From Sodiomyces alkalinus F11 (Eukaryota; Ascomycota; Sordariomycetes; Glomerellales; Plectosphaerellaceae): a stretch of 64,000 bases of DNA. Positions 32,787-43,879 of the stretch are shown here, piece after piece (position 1 is the stretch's first letter; each line of letters opens with the position of its first letter). Below the pieces are notes generated by a model, which saw only the letters and a list, made by a program, of their open reading frames with translations, did no database searches and was not told the DNA's origin. Location: contig NW_021167079.1 in assembly GCF_003711515.1 (NCBI RefSeq), forward strand, positions 7,124,385 to 7,188,384, written 5' to 3'. The position numbers and the translations under genes are program-made.

Positions 32787-33321
32787 ACAGAGAGGGCTTG
32801 ACTTTGTAGAGTGTTGGAAAGCGACAGCAGAAAGGATAATTGGTGATGAATTGGCGATAATATAACTGGGGATAATTGGGGATAATTACGGTTGCAAGGT
32901 GCTGCTAACTTGAAGATGCGTTAGGGAGGGTTTTTACGGCGCAACGTATGCGGGGAGGAGGGGAAGTCGCCTGCAGCAACTAGGTAAGGTACCTAATTAA
33001 AGTGTTCGCAGCGCAGGGGGCAGATCCCGGTCCGGGTCTAGACCCTGGTTCGTTCAGGTTCAGGGTACCTACATGTGTGCGTTGGGAAGTCGAATTAAAC
33101 GGGACGAAGCGAGAAAAAAAGAAAGAAACATGGAGAACAGAACACAGTGGAATACACATAATAAGGACCTTACCCTATGAATACCTTAACTTACGAAGAA
33201 GGAACATTTTCTTCGTGCGTACGGAGTACTTTGTACGTAATTATCGACCGTACCCGTATATACGCTCCGAGGGCAAGTTCGGATAGGACCTTGCGTACCT
33301 CTCCTTCCCTTATAAAACTAA

Positions 33322-33365
33322 GGTACGAAGTAGGTACGAAGTAGGTACGAAGTAAGTACGAAGTA
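33322..33365 (+). repeat. Four tandem copies of GGTACGAAGTA
   Basis: Three perfect 11 bp copies and one copy with a single G-to-A change, head to tail. GTACGAAGTA-like words recur close by at 33,213-33,245. Confidence 0.95.
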
Positions 33366-34493
33366 ATTGTCCGTCCTCCGTAAGCGGAAACACACGAAAG
33401 TAGGGGAGTACAAAGTAGGGAAGTAAAATGGATATGAAGATGCTAGAAGAAGAACCAAGAGCGACAGACGAGACGAGTGCTTGGCAGGTGCACGGGGGAT
33501 TTGCAGTACATACACAGTATACGTGTATACGTAAGGAGGGGCAGTATCCACATGCGCCCAAATACAGTATATATAATAACTTCCGTACGGTATTGGACAT
33601 CGCGAAGTCATTACTTCGTCACTTCATCGGTCATCTGGTCGTAATGCTATTGGCTTGTTGTCAATCCATTTGCCATCAGGAACACGTCAACACAACGGGA
33701 AACGACAAGGCAACTGACTGGACATGGAGAAACAGCAAAAACGCATATCACGGGCTCTAAGACTCGGTGAATGTATCCGTACTTTTCGTATAAATACTTG
33801 CACGTGCGTGGTACACTAAGGTACCTTATGAAACATCCGTTGCTCCTCTGCCCGGAGAGATATCCTCCTATCAAGAGAGCCCTCAGCTTATCAAACGAAA
33901 TGGATAACCCCCTGCTTACCCCATCCACCACTCGGCCCTTTCGCCAAGATAGAAAGAGGATACGATGCCTAAGGTACCTAATACTTCGTACCTTTTTTCC
34001 CTTCCCCTGTTTCCAATTCCCGGAATCGCCTCATCATATCCATGTCTGGCCTACCTGCTGATACAGTATCTTGCATATTATCTTGGATGATGGGTTACCG
34101 ATACACCTGTACGAGGGGATGAGTTTGCCAATTTTCAACTCCAATTGCTCAATTACGAACCACGAATACCTGCGTCCGACATATTGCAGATATGTCTCTA
34201 CATCTGCTTTGACTCCATGTGTCTGTCTCTCCTCAGACATCCTGGGTTCCTGGAAGACAAGAGACGTCTTGTCCACTCATAGAAACGCAGATTTCCGTAC
34301 TGAAAGAGACAACATTCTCTCTCGTCTCGTTCTCATGTACCCATCCACTTGGCAACCAAGTCTTCCTGTTACGCATACCTATTACCATCCAGCTCGTTTT
34401 AGCTGCAGCAACACAGACCTTGACTTGACGTTGGACATTACGATGGGGACATTACCGCGGTTATCACCTATCCGTAATATCGAGAAAAGATAA

Positions 34494-34523
34494 CCAGCAC
34501 GCTGGCACGCTGGCACGCTGGCA
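34494..34523 (+). repeat. Tandem GCACGCTG-type repeat
   Basis: Three consecutive CACGCTGG units in non-coding DNA. Confidence 0.9.
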
Positions 34524-36773
34524 ACGTCAACGCACCGTGTCGACCCCGTCGTTCCGGTTAATAATAAGCAACAGCAGTTAGTTCTTCCAACTTGTTGGCC
34601 CCCGATGGTTCTGGATGCCTTCACAACCCCCTCTCCCGCACTTATATATCTTATACAAGAAACAGGCTCCACGGATACCTACCAAGGTACACTACTTATC
34701 ATTCCCTACCTACTTTTGGATCAAGTCTCGGTCTTGCCTCTCTACTCGCTCGACTTCCCGCATCGCGTGCCTATGTTGCACTCTACCACTATGAACTGCC
34801 TCGTACGTTGGATAGTGGCGGCGACTTGGCGCTAATCATCCCCAACAGGCAGGAAACCCCATGAGAAAAAGACCGCACTTCTCACCCTCCTTGCGGATCC
34901 TTTGGTCCTTGACGCCGCCACACCATTGTCTACCCCGCGCTGAGTGGCGGACCGTTTCCCCCTCGAGGGAGCAAACACGCCAGACCAGTTGTGGCAGTGA
35001 TATGCATTGTGGCTCTGTGATCCATCAAGCCAAAATGCGAAATGCGACCAAAATGCTACCGAAATCAGCTCTGGCCGATCCAAGTACAACGTACGTTGTA
35101 GTGTACGAGTGTACGCTACTTGTACGCTCCGCTGGAAAAGAGAATCTCAGCCCAAACCCAACCAGACGGGAGCGAATGACCGGTCATTTGTCCGACAACG
35201 ACCTAACCAGGTTTTGCTCCGTGATGGTGATGCTTGCTGTCTGGGCATCTTCCACTCTGCTGTTTCCCCCCTGGTCCCGCGTTTTCTTCTTCTACTTTTT
35301 TTCTTTTCCCTTTGACTCCTGGTCTAGTTTCCCCCCGAACCCCCGAAGGAAACCATAAATGAGCGAACGCCTGGGATTCTGTCCCAACGCATCCAGCCCC
35401 TGCATGAGCCCAATGTGTCAGACAGTCTGTCATGCTGACGCACACCATATAGCGCATGTCTTCATGTGTATGAAGGACGTAAGAAGACACTACAGGTTGC
35501 TGCGTGCATTCATGACTCGCCTACCGCTTTTCGTTGTTTCCTCCCGGAGCTGGCACTCGTCGAAGTCGACCTTGGACTATTAGTCTAAGTCTTAGTTGCT
35601 GCCAACCTGATTCACACCCGGGCTTGATCTTCAGCTCTAGGGCCGCCTCGGCGACCTACGACATACGACCGTCTCAATTTAAACATTGCAATGAGGGTTT
35701 GCCGTGCGCCGTCTTGAAGACGGCCCGCCCCATGGCCCCATCGACTGGCCGAGTCCTATTTAGTGTCGCCATGTTCCTTAATCGAACCATTTCGAGTATG
35801 TCCGCGGAGTGATCATGCTGAAAGAGGGAATTGGCAGCATGCAATATCTCTTGCGCAAAAAAAGAAGAAGAAAAGAAGAAGAAGAAGAAAAACAGCTCAT
35901 GCTTCTGGATTTCACATCTGACTGTCGCCTCTTCCCATCTGTCTGGTGAATTATGATGGAGTAATACTTTTCGCCTGAACGAGGCACGGCACACTCCCCC
36001 CCCTGAACTCGTTCCCAATCTCCTGGATTGGGGGATCACCTGGCTGATTTTCCCTTCATCCTTTGGATATGTACGGTACCAGGACGCCATGATCGCCCCG
36101 ATCGACAGGTACCCACACGACGGTTCTGTTCTGTATGTTGTACGAAGGAATGTTCCCTGTTCCCGTGCAGGAGGATGCAGGATGAAGGCCTTAGGACGCC
36201 ACCACATCCCCCGTCGTACGTGTAAAGGTGGCCAAGATTTGATTTACTTGGCCTTGCACCAACAGGCTGGCAATCCCCTTGCTCAGCTGGACAGTTGAAC
36301 AGGCATGTCGTTGGCTTGAGCGAGGGTGATGAACAGGGGTTAGAAGCGGAATGGAGACGAACTGGCCTTGTCCATTTATAATGCTGTCACTCATGTCGTC
36401 TCTATTCGAACCGTGAGAGAGTCAAGCCCAATGTTTCCACCGTTCACTCGAAGCATCTATCCCAGTAGCTATCGGTGCAAAGGGTGTTTTTAGGCATGTT
36501 TATTAGCAGTATTATGTGAACGTCTCAAACGAAGCTCGCCGACCAGTCTTCCGAAGTGTTTGACGACCAAAATGATGACTTGTTCGTGTTCATGTTCCGT
36601 GTATAAAGTCGAGTAAAGCGACGCCGTCTAAAGCGGACGGGTCTCCTGGCAGGCAGCTACCCGTATAATTATATAATGATATGCCCCTTTCGTGACACCC
36701 AGTCACCCCTTACCCTATGCCTCCAGAGCCTGAATGGGAACTCCCGTACCTACAATCCCACCCCCCCATCGTT

Positions 36774-39203
36774 TCATGCTCTCTCCCGGCCCCGCCTCCA
36801 GGGGGAACGCCACGGCGGATTGACGACAACGAAATCCTCCACAACAGCAGACCCGTCCCTGAGCGCGGCGATCTGTTCCTCAGAGCACGACCCAGCCGGA
36901 AGCGACCTACCGGCCACATAGCAAAAGAGGGGCCTCGGCCCCGAGGGCCGCGAAGCCTTGACGCCGCGTATATCGGATGGCCCAGAGGTCGAGTAGCCGC
37001 TCGACCCGGGCGCCACGGGGGTCCGGCCGGTAGCGATGTCGACGCCGTCCAGGTCGCGCTGGAAGACGGCGTAGGCGGCGTCGGGCTGGTAGTAGGGGGC
37101 TTCGTGGCCGGCTTGGCGCAGGACGGTGAAGCTGAAGCGGCCGTGCTGGCGGGTGTAGCCTCTGCGGCGAACAGGGCCGTCGTCGTCACTGTTGTTGCTG
37201 TCGTTGCTGTCGTTGCTGTCGTTGCTGTCGTTGCTGTCGTTGCTGTTTTCTACGACCAGGTCTGCGTACCCTGCGGCTGCAAAGGCGGCTGCGCCCCGGT
37301 GGGCTAAGGCGAGGGAGAGGTCTTCGCCGCCGAACCAGTTGCTGCGCCAGTCGCGGTCGCCGTAGATCAGGGTGACGGGGATGTCGACGTTGAGGAGGGA
37401 CTCGATGGTGGGGGCGAAGCTTACTAGGAAGTCGCCGGTGATGAAAAAGTCTGGGCGGCGGGGGTTTTGGCGGTCAGTGATTAATACTGCAGGTTAAAGA
37501 GAGAAGAAAGAAAGAAGAAAAAAAGAAGAAAAAAAAGGGGGTGGGGGGGGGGGCGAAGGGTTGAAACGCACTGGGACTGTTGCCCACAACATTGCTGTAT
37601 TATGTATAGTTGACTCTCGTTCCTAACTGACTCTGGACGTTCTCGCGGTTCAGAAATCCCAAAGCGTAGGGAGGAGGGAACCGCTCGGCGGCGGACTGGG
37701 TAATGTCGAACGGGTCACGCTACAGTCCGTGAACCCAACGAGGGGGCGGGGGGGATCGATTAGCCTTACAACGCTTGATAAGCATCAGCGATTTAATAGG
37801 GGCTCGCATACTCCTTGGGCACTATAAGGCAGTTCTGTGAGCGCATAGCACGTCTGGAAAGCGAAGGCACAAATCTCCCACGCGGCCGGGGCGTTTCCCC
37901 AACCGTCCGGGTCCTGGGCGGCGACGGTAGCCCGGCATGCTTCGGTCAGATTCCGGCAGCCTCCCTCGGCGTTGAAAGTGGCGGTAATGTTGGCAACTGT
38001 GTCCTGGTCGAAGATCTCGATTTCGTACGTGTTGTTATAGGCGTAGGTCAGGGCCGAGTTCTGGACGAGGACGTCGATGAAGGGTGCGATAAGGCCGAGT
38101 GTGGCGACGCGGATGGGTCTTGGTCTTGGTCTTGGGCAGAGCCGCTCGGTGGGGGATACCGGGTTCGAGGAGGCGAGGCTATCGGATTGGGTGTTGAAAT
38201 GGGAGGCGATGGCGGGAGCCCAGTGACCGCCGCTGGTTGTAGAGAGGAAGAGTTAGGGATAATGCTGTAGTAATCCATGCTGTGGGCTACCCCCGAGACT
38301 TGTTGATAATAAAAGGGCGGTAGGAAAAGGGGGTGCAACGGATGAAAGGGGAAAGAGAGCATCAACACAATGAGAACATACTAAGGCTGAGCCCAGAGAT
38401 GAATACTGTCTCGCTTATACTCCTTGAAGGTCTTCTCGGCCTGCCAGGCCTGCATGAAATCCCACATGACACGAGCAGCATTCTGGGTAGTGTTGACGGT
38501 CTGCCTTGGGTCCTGGGAGCTGAATGTGCCATCGAACAGGATAGAACCTTCAGGGGGGACGTCGGCACCATCGGGGAATATGTTGCCGGTAAGCAAGTCC
38601 ATTCGACCATTGACCACAGTATCGTAGCTAAAGCCTGTCTGGACGGGCTGGTCAATGTAGAGAAGATTCGCTCTATTATTCCAAGACCATTCGTTGAGTT
38701 TGGTAGTCTTGGAGTCGTCCAGGACACGGCATGGACCATTGCTTCCAAGGGCCTGGACAGGATTGTGAGCTCAGGCAAAACATACCAGCAGAGATACTAG
38801 AAGACAGAGACAAAACAAGAGCCCAATTTGAACACACTTGACCTATGGATGGAGAGCCGGGACCGCCATTGATCCACAGAACTAAGGGATCGTTTCTGGG
38901 ATCTTGGCGGGACTCGAAGAACCAGAAGAAGAGGTTCTGCTCATAAGGGAAATTGGTTGTGGGAGGCAGAGCGACATAGCCGCTGTATGACTTGACGTTC
39001 GGGGTGGTCTCGCAGAGACCAGATGTCTAAGGATCATCTGTGCGTCAGTGTTATATCTCGCACAGGTAAAAGACCTGGGTAAAGGAACTCACCTGTCGAA
39101 CAGAGACGCGAGGTCTAGTGCTACTAGCTGAGCAAACCTTTGCGAAGACAGTTACATGTAGAAGATGGACCATCAAGGCCATGGGCCAGGCACGAAGTTT
39201 CAT
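36774..39203 (-). pseudogene. Secreted S10 serine carboxypeptidase homologue, apparently inactivated
   Basis: Six exons reconstruct in phase: 39093-39203, 38838-39026, 38382-38752, 37812-38232, 37572-37719 and 36774-37486, about 650 codons. The first exon is a signal peptide (MKLRAWPMALMVHLLHVTVF...). S10 landmarks follow: [66 protein letters not shown] with the catalytic Asp, and FTVLRQAGHEAPYYQP with the catalytic His. Two defects stand out. The nucleophile position, normally (E/Q)SYGG, reads WAQPYGGHW, so Ser is replaced by Pro. In exon 5 an in-frame TAA at 37600-37602 interrupts NYT-stop-YSNVVGNSP, and no plausible intron removes it. The 3' part contains an Asn-Asp-Ser repeat and a Cys-rich C-terminal extension. 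I read it as a recent pseudogene; a sequencing error could explain the stop but not both changes. Confidence 0.75.
37196..37245 (-). repeat. 9 bp coding repeat (Asn-Asp-Ser)n
   Basis: About five tandem AACGACAGC units (minus strand) encode NDSNDSNDS between the catalytic Asp and His motifs of the carboxypeptidase homologue. Confidence 0.95.
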
Positions 39204-40768
39204 CTTCTAGGAAGCCACAGTGAGAGACCTGCCGAGTCCGGATGAGGATGACAATCTGGTTGAAGGCAGCAGGAAGAGGGTGAGAGTGATCCGACTTTAT
39301 CAGTCAGTCAGTCAGCCGGGGTGGAAAAAGAGAAAGCGCACTGGCTTCTGAGGAGGGCCTGAGGAATGAGATCTAAGACATGTATGTGGTAGAGTGATGG
39401 GATTGTTCGATGTGAGCCAAGACGTCACAAACTCCAAAGCGCAGGATGTCTTCTGAATCAAGATGTGAGGACCCAGGGGTAGTAGAACGGGCCAAGTAGG
39501 TAAAGGTGAGCAGTCACTCACTTAATTGCTATGGGCAGGCGAAGAGGAGAATGAATGAATAGATCTATCTCGCCAACGAACAATTAGTTGTTCTATTCAG
39601 AGAACCTGAATAGAATGGAATGTCGAGAGACTTTGAAAACTGCACAGAACACTATTGAGGTAGGGTCCCCCATGAGCTTGTCAAATACTGGGCATTCTAC
39701 CTGATAATATGACCCAGTCTTCGTAGAGTTGCCCGCGAAGAGAAGTAGAGACAAGACACGAAGAATATATGGCTCCCCCTCCTACCTTACTTATGAGCCT
39801 GAAGGACACCTTGTGCTGCCCATGCAACACCTATCAGAGCGAGGAGAAGGGAATCAATATGATAAGGAGTCCATAGGATCCATAAGACTTGACATGCGGC
39901 ATGATGTTGCATACTGTAGGACGGTAGGAAGAGGGACGAGACCCCAAACAAGACGAAGCATTGCATCTTCAACTGGGTCTGGTCTTCCACCCAGTAGTAT
40001 GAACAGGTCCCATCCTTGCCGATCTTGGTGCTAACCCACGCCAACGACTTGAAGAAACCGTGCATCCTGCAGATGCGCCCGACGCTCACCGATGCGACAC
40101 ATTCCATCCTATCTGGTTGGCCCGGGGGGAGGGGGGTTGCGGAAGCTCCGTACACGTCAGTCAAATCCGGCTTCCTCGGCTTCCCCGGCTTCCCCGGTTC
40201 CCCTCCCTGCGGAGGGGAACGAAGGAGGGGTCGGTCCCTCTCGTTTCCGGATCGTTGGGTCTCGAGAGGGAGGATGGATGCATGCATGACGGCAGCCTGC
40301 TTGCTGCATCTTGCACCAACTCGCCCCCAACAGAAGCGGGCCGAAGAGTTTCCTCAAAGGAGACAACAGTGAATAAATAAATAAAAACACAACGCCCGCG
40401 TCGTGTCCAAGACTAGGGATCCGTCTGGAGTCAGGCCCATGCGAGACCGGGCGATATATGACTGGCTGACTGGCTTGCCCGGATACCGCATTGGGGTTTG
40501 AATAGAAAAGCCATTGAATATTCAACGAGACCCAACATCATACCAATACCCTTCATACCCTTATGTAGGCGAATCAAAGTCGATGCCATTGCCACTAGCA
40601 TGCGTTTCTATTGATCGCCGCTTTTTCGGAACTACCCACTTTATAGGAACTGCGACGTCAACTGTAGCGGTCCGTCTCTACTCAGCAGTCCCTCTGGCGT
40701 CCGTCGGCAAGTTCTTCCTCGGCAGAAGTTGCGCTCCCCCGTTCATTACCTATACTCACTTCCCCCCC
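39204..40768. other. Intergenic region upstream of the carboxypeptidase homologue
   Basis: 1.56 kb with no supported gene. It includes the carboxypeptidase promoter side, a short GTCA repeat at about 39,302-39,315 and a CGGCTTCCC-type repeat near 40,165-40,200. The right end is the CSE1 3' region. Confidence 0.5.
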
Positions 40769-43700
40769 CTACATCAAATACTGCCGGAGCGTCTCCTGTT
40801 GTTCCGGCGTTAGCCGCTCGCCAATAAACCCAGAGATGGCGCCGTTATGCCGCGTGTTGGCCGCGTTGATGTACGCGCTGACCCACGGCGTCACGTCCGT
40901 CACGTCGGCATACTCGTCGCGCGCAAGGCGCCTGCACGTATTCAGCGCCGTGTAGGACAGCCCGAACCCGATGTCGTCTACGTCCGCCTCCGCGATCATC
41001 TCGTCGCCCACGCCCGTCGTCACCGTGGGGGGGTTGACCAGCAGGCCCAAGAGGAGGCCCACCGTCCGCGCCCAGCCCTTCTTGAACTGCTCGCCGAAGG
41101 CCTGCGATTCGCAGATGGTTTTGGTCAAGCTGACCACGGCGAGCTTGCGGTCCACCGGGTTGGCCAACTTGTCCGTGTCCGCCAGGATGAAGGTTGGGTA
41201 CACCGTGGCGAAGACCCCTGGCGCCAGCTGATTGCTGTGCTTGACGACGTAGTCCGCTCCGTAGCCTGCCTCGACCTTGGAGGCGATCAAGTGGTAGAAC
41301 CGCACGAATCGCAGCTTCAATGACTCGGGAGGTTGGCCTTCAAGTTTGGAGAAGATGAGCTGTAGAACCTGGCCGAAATACGGGTCCAGCACCGCCCTAC
41401 AAGTCGAAGATTTGGTTAGCAACGAGGGCATAAGGAGGGGAGGGGAAAAAAAAAAAGGGGGGGGGAATCCAAAACAAATATAAAAGTTCAAAGACACAGG
41501 AAAGTAGTTGCTTACGGTTCGAATGACTTGACCGCCGCCTCCAGCACGTCAAACGCGTACAGTTGGAACTTCTTGGTAGCCAACAGCCGCTGGAAAATGC
41601 CAAGCACCTGCTCCAACAACTTCTCCGAGACGATGTAGGCCTTGGTCGCCGGGATGATGGCCGCCAGCAACCTCGTGCAGGCCGGCACGTTGCCTTTGAC
41701 CTCCCACAGTGCCGGTGCCAACAGCGGCGCCAGGAAGGCCTTGTAGTTGTCGGAAACGGCATCTGCCGGGCAGACCTCGAGTAGCTGTGCCAGGATCTGG
41801 AACATGTATTGCTGGAACTCCGTCACGTCTTCCACCAAGATCTGATGGAAGGGCTCCCACAACTGCTGGTTGAACAGCCCCGGGTTTGTCGCGGCGCAGT
41901 ACCTGACCAACGCCCCCAAGGCCTCGAAGTGGTAGTAGTAGAACCTGGGGTTGCTGGGATTCTGCCGGATAATGCTGGTGATGAGGATCAAGTGCTTCAG
42001 CACGCGCTCCACCAGGGGAGCCGCGCCGTCCTTGATGACGATGAGAATCCGCATGACGCATCGCATGAGGAACTCGTTCTCCTGCAGCTTGGGCGCCGAG
42101 CTTTCCTTCTCGATGAGCTTGAACAGGTGGTCCAGAAGGTCCTTGGCAAACGGCTGGATGTCCTCCCGCGGGAACATGGGCTTGCCGTTGTCGGCCGTCA
42201 GGAAGAGGACCCGCTCCACGGCGATGGCCGCGTACGAGTAGACGACGTAGTTGTCCGAGGCCAGGTTCTGGATGAGCGGGGTGAAGGCGACCTTCCACTG
42301 CTCGATGCTCAGCTGGCTGCGGAAGGTGTAAAGGTACTTGATGGCGTCGACCTTGGAGATGGGCTCCACGCCGGCGGCGTTGGTCAGGTCGGCAGCGATG
42401 TGCTGCTCGAAGAAGTCGACCACGTTGACGAGCGGGTTGACCGTCTTGACACCCTGTGCGGCCGTGACGGCGCCCTTGGAGGCGATGGAGATGAAGAGGT
42501 ACACGGCGGTATCTTTGGCTTTCCAGTCCGTCTTGCCCTGCTCCAGGTAGTGGTTGATGTACTTGCCCACCACGCCGGTGACCAGTTGCTCGAACCTCTC
42601 CTGCAGCTTGCGCAAAAAGTCGGTGGCGGACCTCCGCCTCGAGTCGGTATCCGAGCCTTCCAGATCGCGTCGGATGAACTCGATAGGCTCGTCCTCGAAC
42701 ATCTCGATGTCGGATTCACGCAGCTGCACGTTGGGCAGGATGACCTTTTCAACGACTTGGCCGAGAACCTCCTCGTTCCCGAACACCTGCGAGTGCTTGG
42801 TCGTGCTGGCGATGGCGGTGAGGAAGCCCAACGCTTTGCTGACGATCAGGTCATACTTGGTCTCCAAGCCCACGGACGAAAGGAGGTTCCAGGCGCTGGT
42901 AATAAAAGGCTGCGTGTAGGGGGCAAAGTCGTCGTCGTACTTCATGACATAGAGCTCGAGGACCTCGCAGATGTCCGCCTTCACCGTGTCGACGACGCTG
43001 ACCTCGGTGTCGTCGTCGGTGTCGAGGACCGGGTTGGAGTAGGCGAGATACTTGTGCAGCAGCTCGGACAGGGAGCTGAGGTGGGTCTCGAAGATGGGGG
43101 GCATGTCGTGGGAAGAGAGGTCGTAGAAGATCTTCATCATCAGGCTCAGGGCCTCGAGCCACCTCGCGAGCACATCCTTGTTCTGGGCGTTGGCGTCGAT
43201 CTGCTTGTCGGCGGTGATCAGGAGCTGGATGAAGGGCTCGCCAAAAGTGCTGATGACGTGGTTGATCTCGGTATACAGTTCATCGGTGCGGAACAGCGGG
43301 CGCCAGCGGACAAAGATGGAATGGGCAACCTCGAGGACGCCAATGTTGACTTTGGGGTCGGTGGTGGAGAAGCGGTCGACCAGTTCGCGCGTCAGAGTGG
43401 TCCAGCGCTCCCAAAAGTCCGAATCGGCAATGATGCTGATGGACTCGCCAAGCTGGGTCTGGATCGAGGCAGGGCATGCGATCATGAGCCCGATCAGCTG
43501 CTGTTTGATGGTGGCCACCTCTTCGGAGGGGATCTTGTAGTTGCCCTCCTCGTCGACATAGTTGTTCCGGATGAAATTCTTGAAGGCGAGGGAGGCGGCG
43601 AGCCGCGTTTTTGTAGGGAGAGCCTCGGAAGCGACGATATTTAGCAGCTGGATGGAGTACTGGGTCTTGACCTGTTCAAGCTTCAACGCGCTCTCGGCTG

Positions 43701-43879
43701 TGGAAACAACATTGTTTGATTAGCGGACGGATTGCCGGCGGAAGGCAGGCAGCTAGGTTCGAGCTCTAGTCGGCCACGAGCTCAAGGGAGAAGGGAAGCA
43801 GCTCCAAACCTTTCTTGTGCTGGGATGGGTCGAGCGTAGCATCGAGCAGCTGGGCAATGGTGCCCATGTCCGCAGACAT
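40769..43879 (-). CDS. CSE1: Exportin-2 / importin-alpha re-exporter Cse1
   Basis: Three exons, 43810-43879, 41516-43697 and 40769-41396, join in phase to 959 residues, the normal length of Cse1/CAS. The first exon gives MSADMGTIAQLLDATLDPSQHKK, the conserved start of the importin-beta N-terminal domain, and exon 2 continues AESALKLEQVKTQYSIQLLNIV. Diagnostic segments include RLAASLAFKNFIRNNYVDEEGNY... (first HEAT repeats), EMFEDEPIEFIRRDLEGSD, VVYSYAAIAVERVLFL and NPSNPRFYYYHFEALGALVRY. The C-terminal exon (AVLDPYFGQVLQLIFSKLEG through LRQYLM) completes the CAS/CSE C-terminal domain. The protein carries importin-alpha back to the cytoplasm with Ran-GTP through the nuclear pore and is essential in yeast. 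The last intron contains long A and G homopolymers. Confidence 0.97.

Larger units (their letters stand above)
31891..36773. other. Long gene-poor region
   Basis: 4.9 kb without a gene I can support. The first part is the promoter and 5' region of the PH-like gene. The rest is AT-richer and contains a GA/GT microsatellite, an 11 bp tandem repeat, repeated GGTACCTTA words and a GCACGCTG repeat. Open frames of up to 177 codons (35,674-36,207, minus) contain translated homopolymer runs and no motifs. It does not show the stop-rich residue of a transposon that I could recognise. Confidence 0.5.

Noticed and set aside
35674..36207. 177-codon minus-strand open frame
   Set aside because: It includes a long Phe run translated from a TCT/TTC repeat, shows no domain or conserved pattern, and has no supporting splice or start context.
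41809..43644. 611-codon plus-strand frame opposite CSE1
   Set aside because: It is composed of biased residues (V, L, D, G, H, R) typical of an antisense shadow of a conserved gene, and CSE1 itself is unambiguous.
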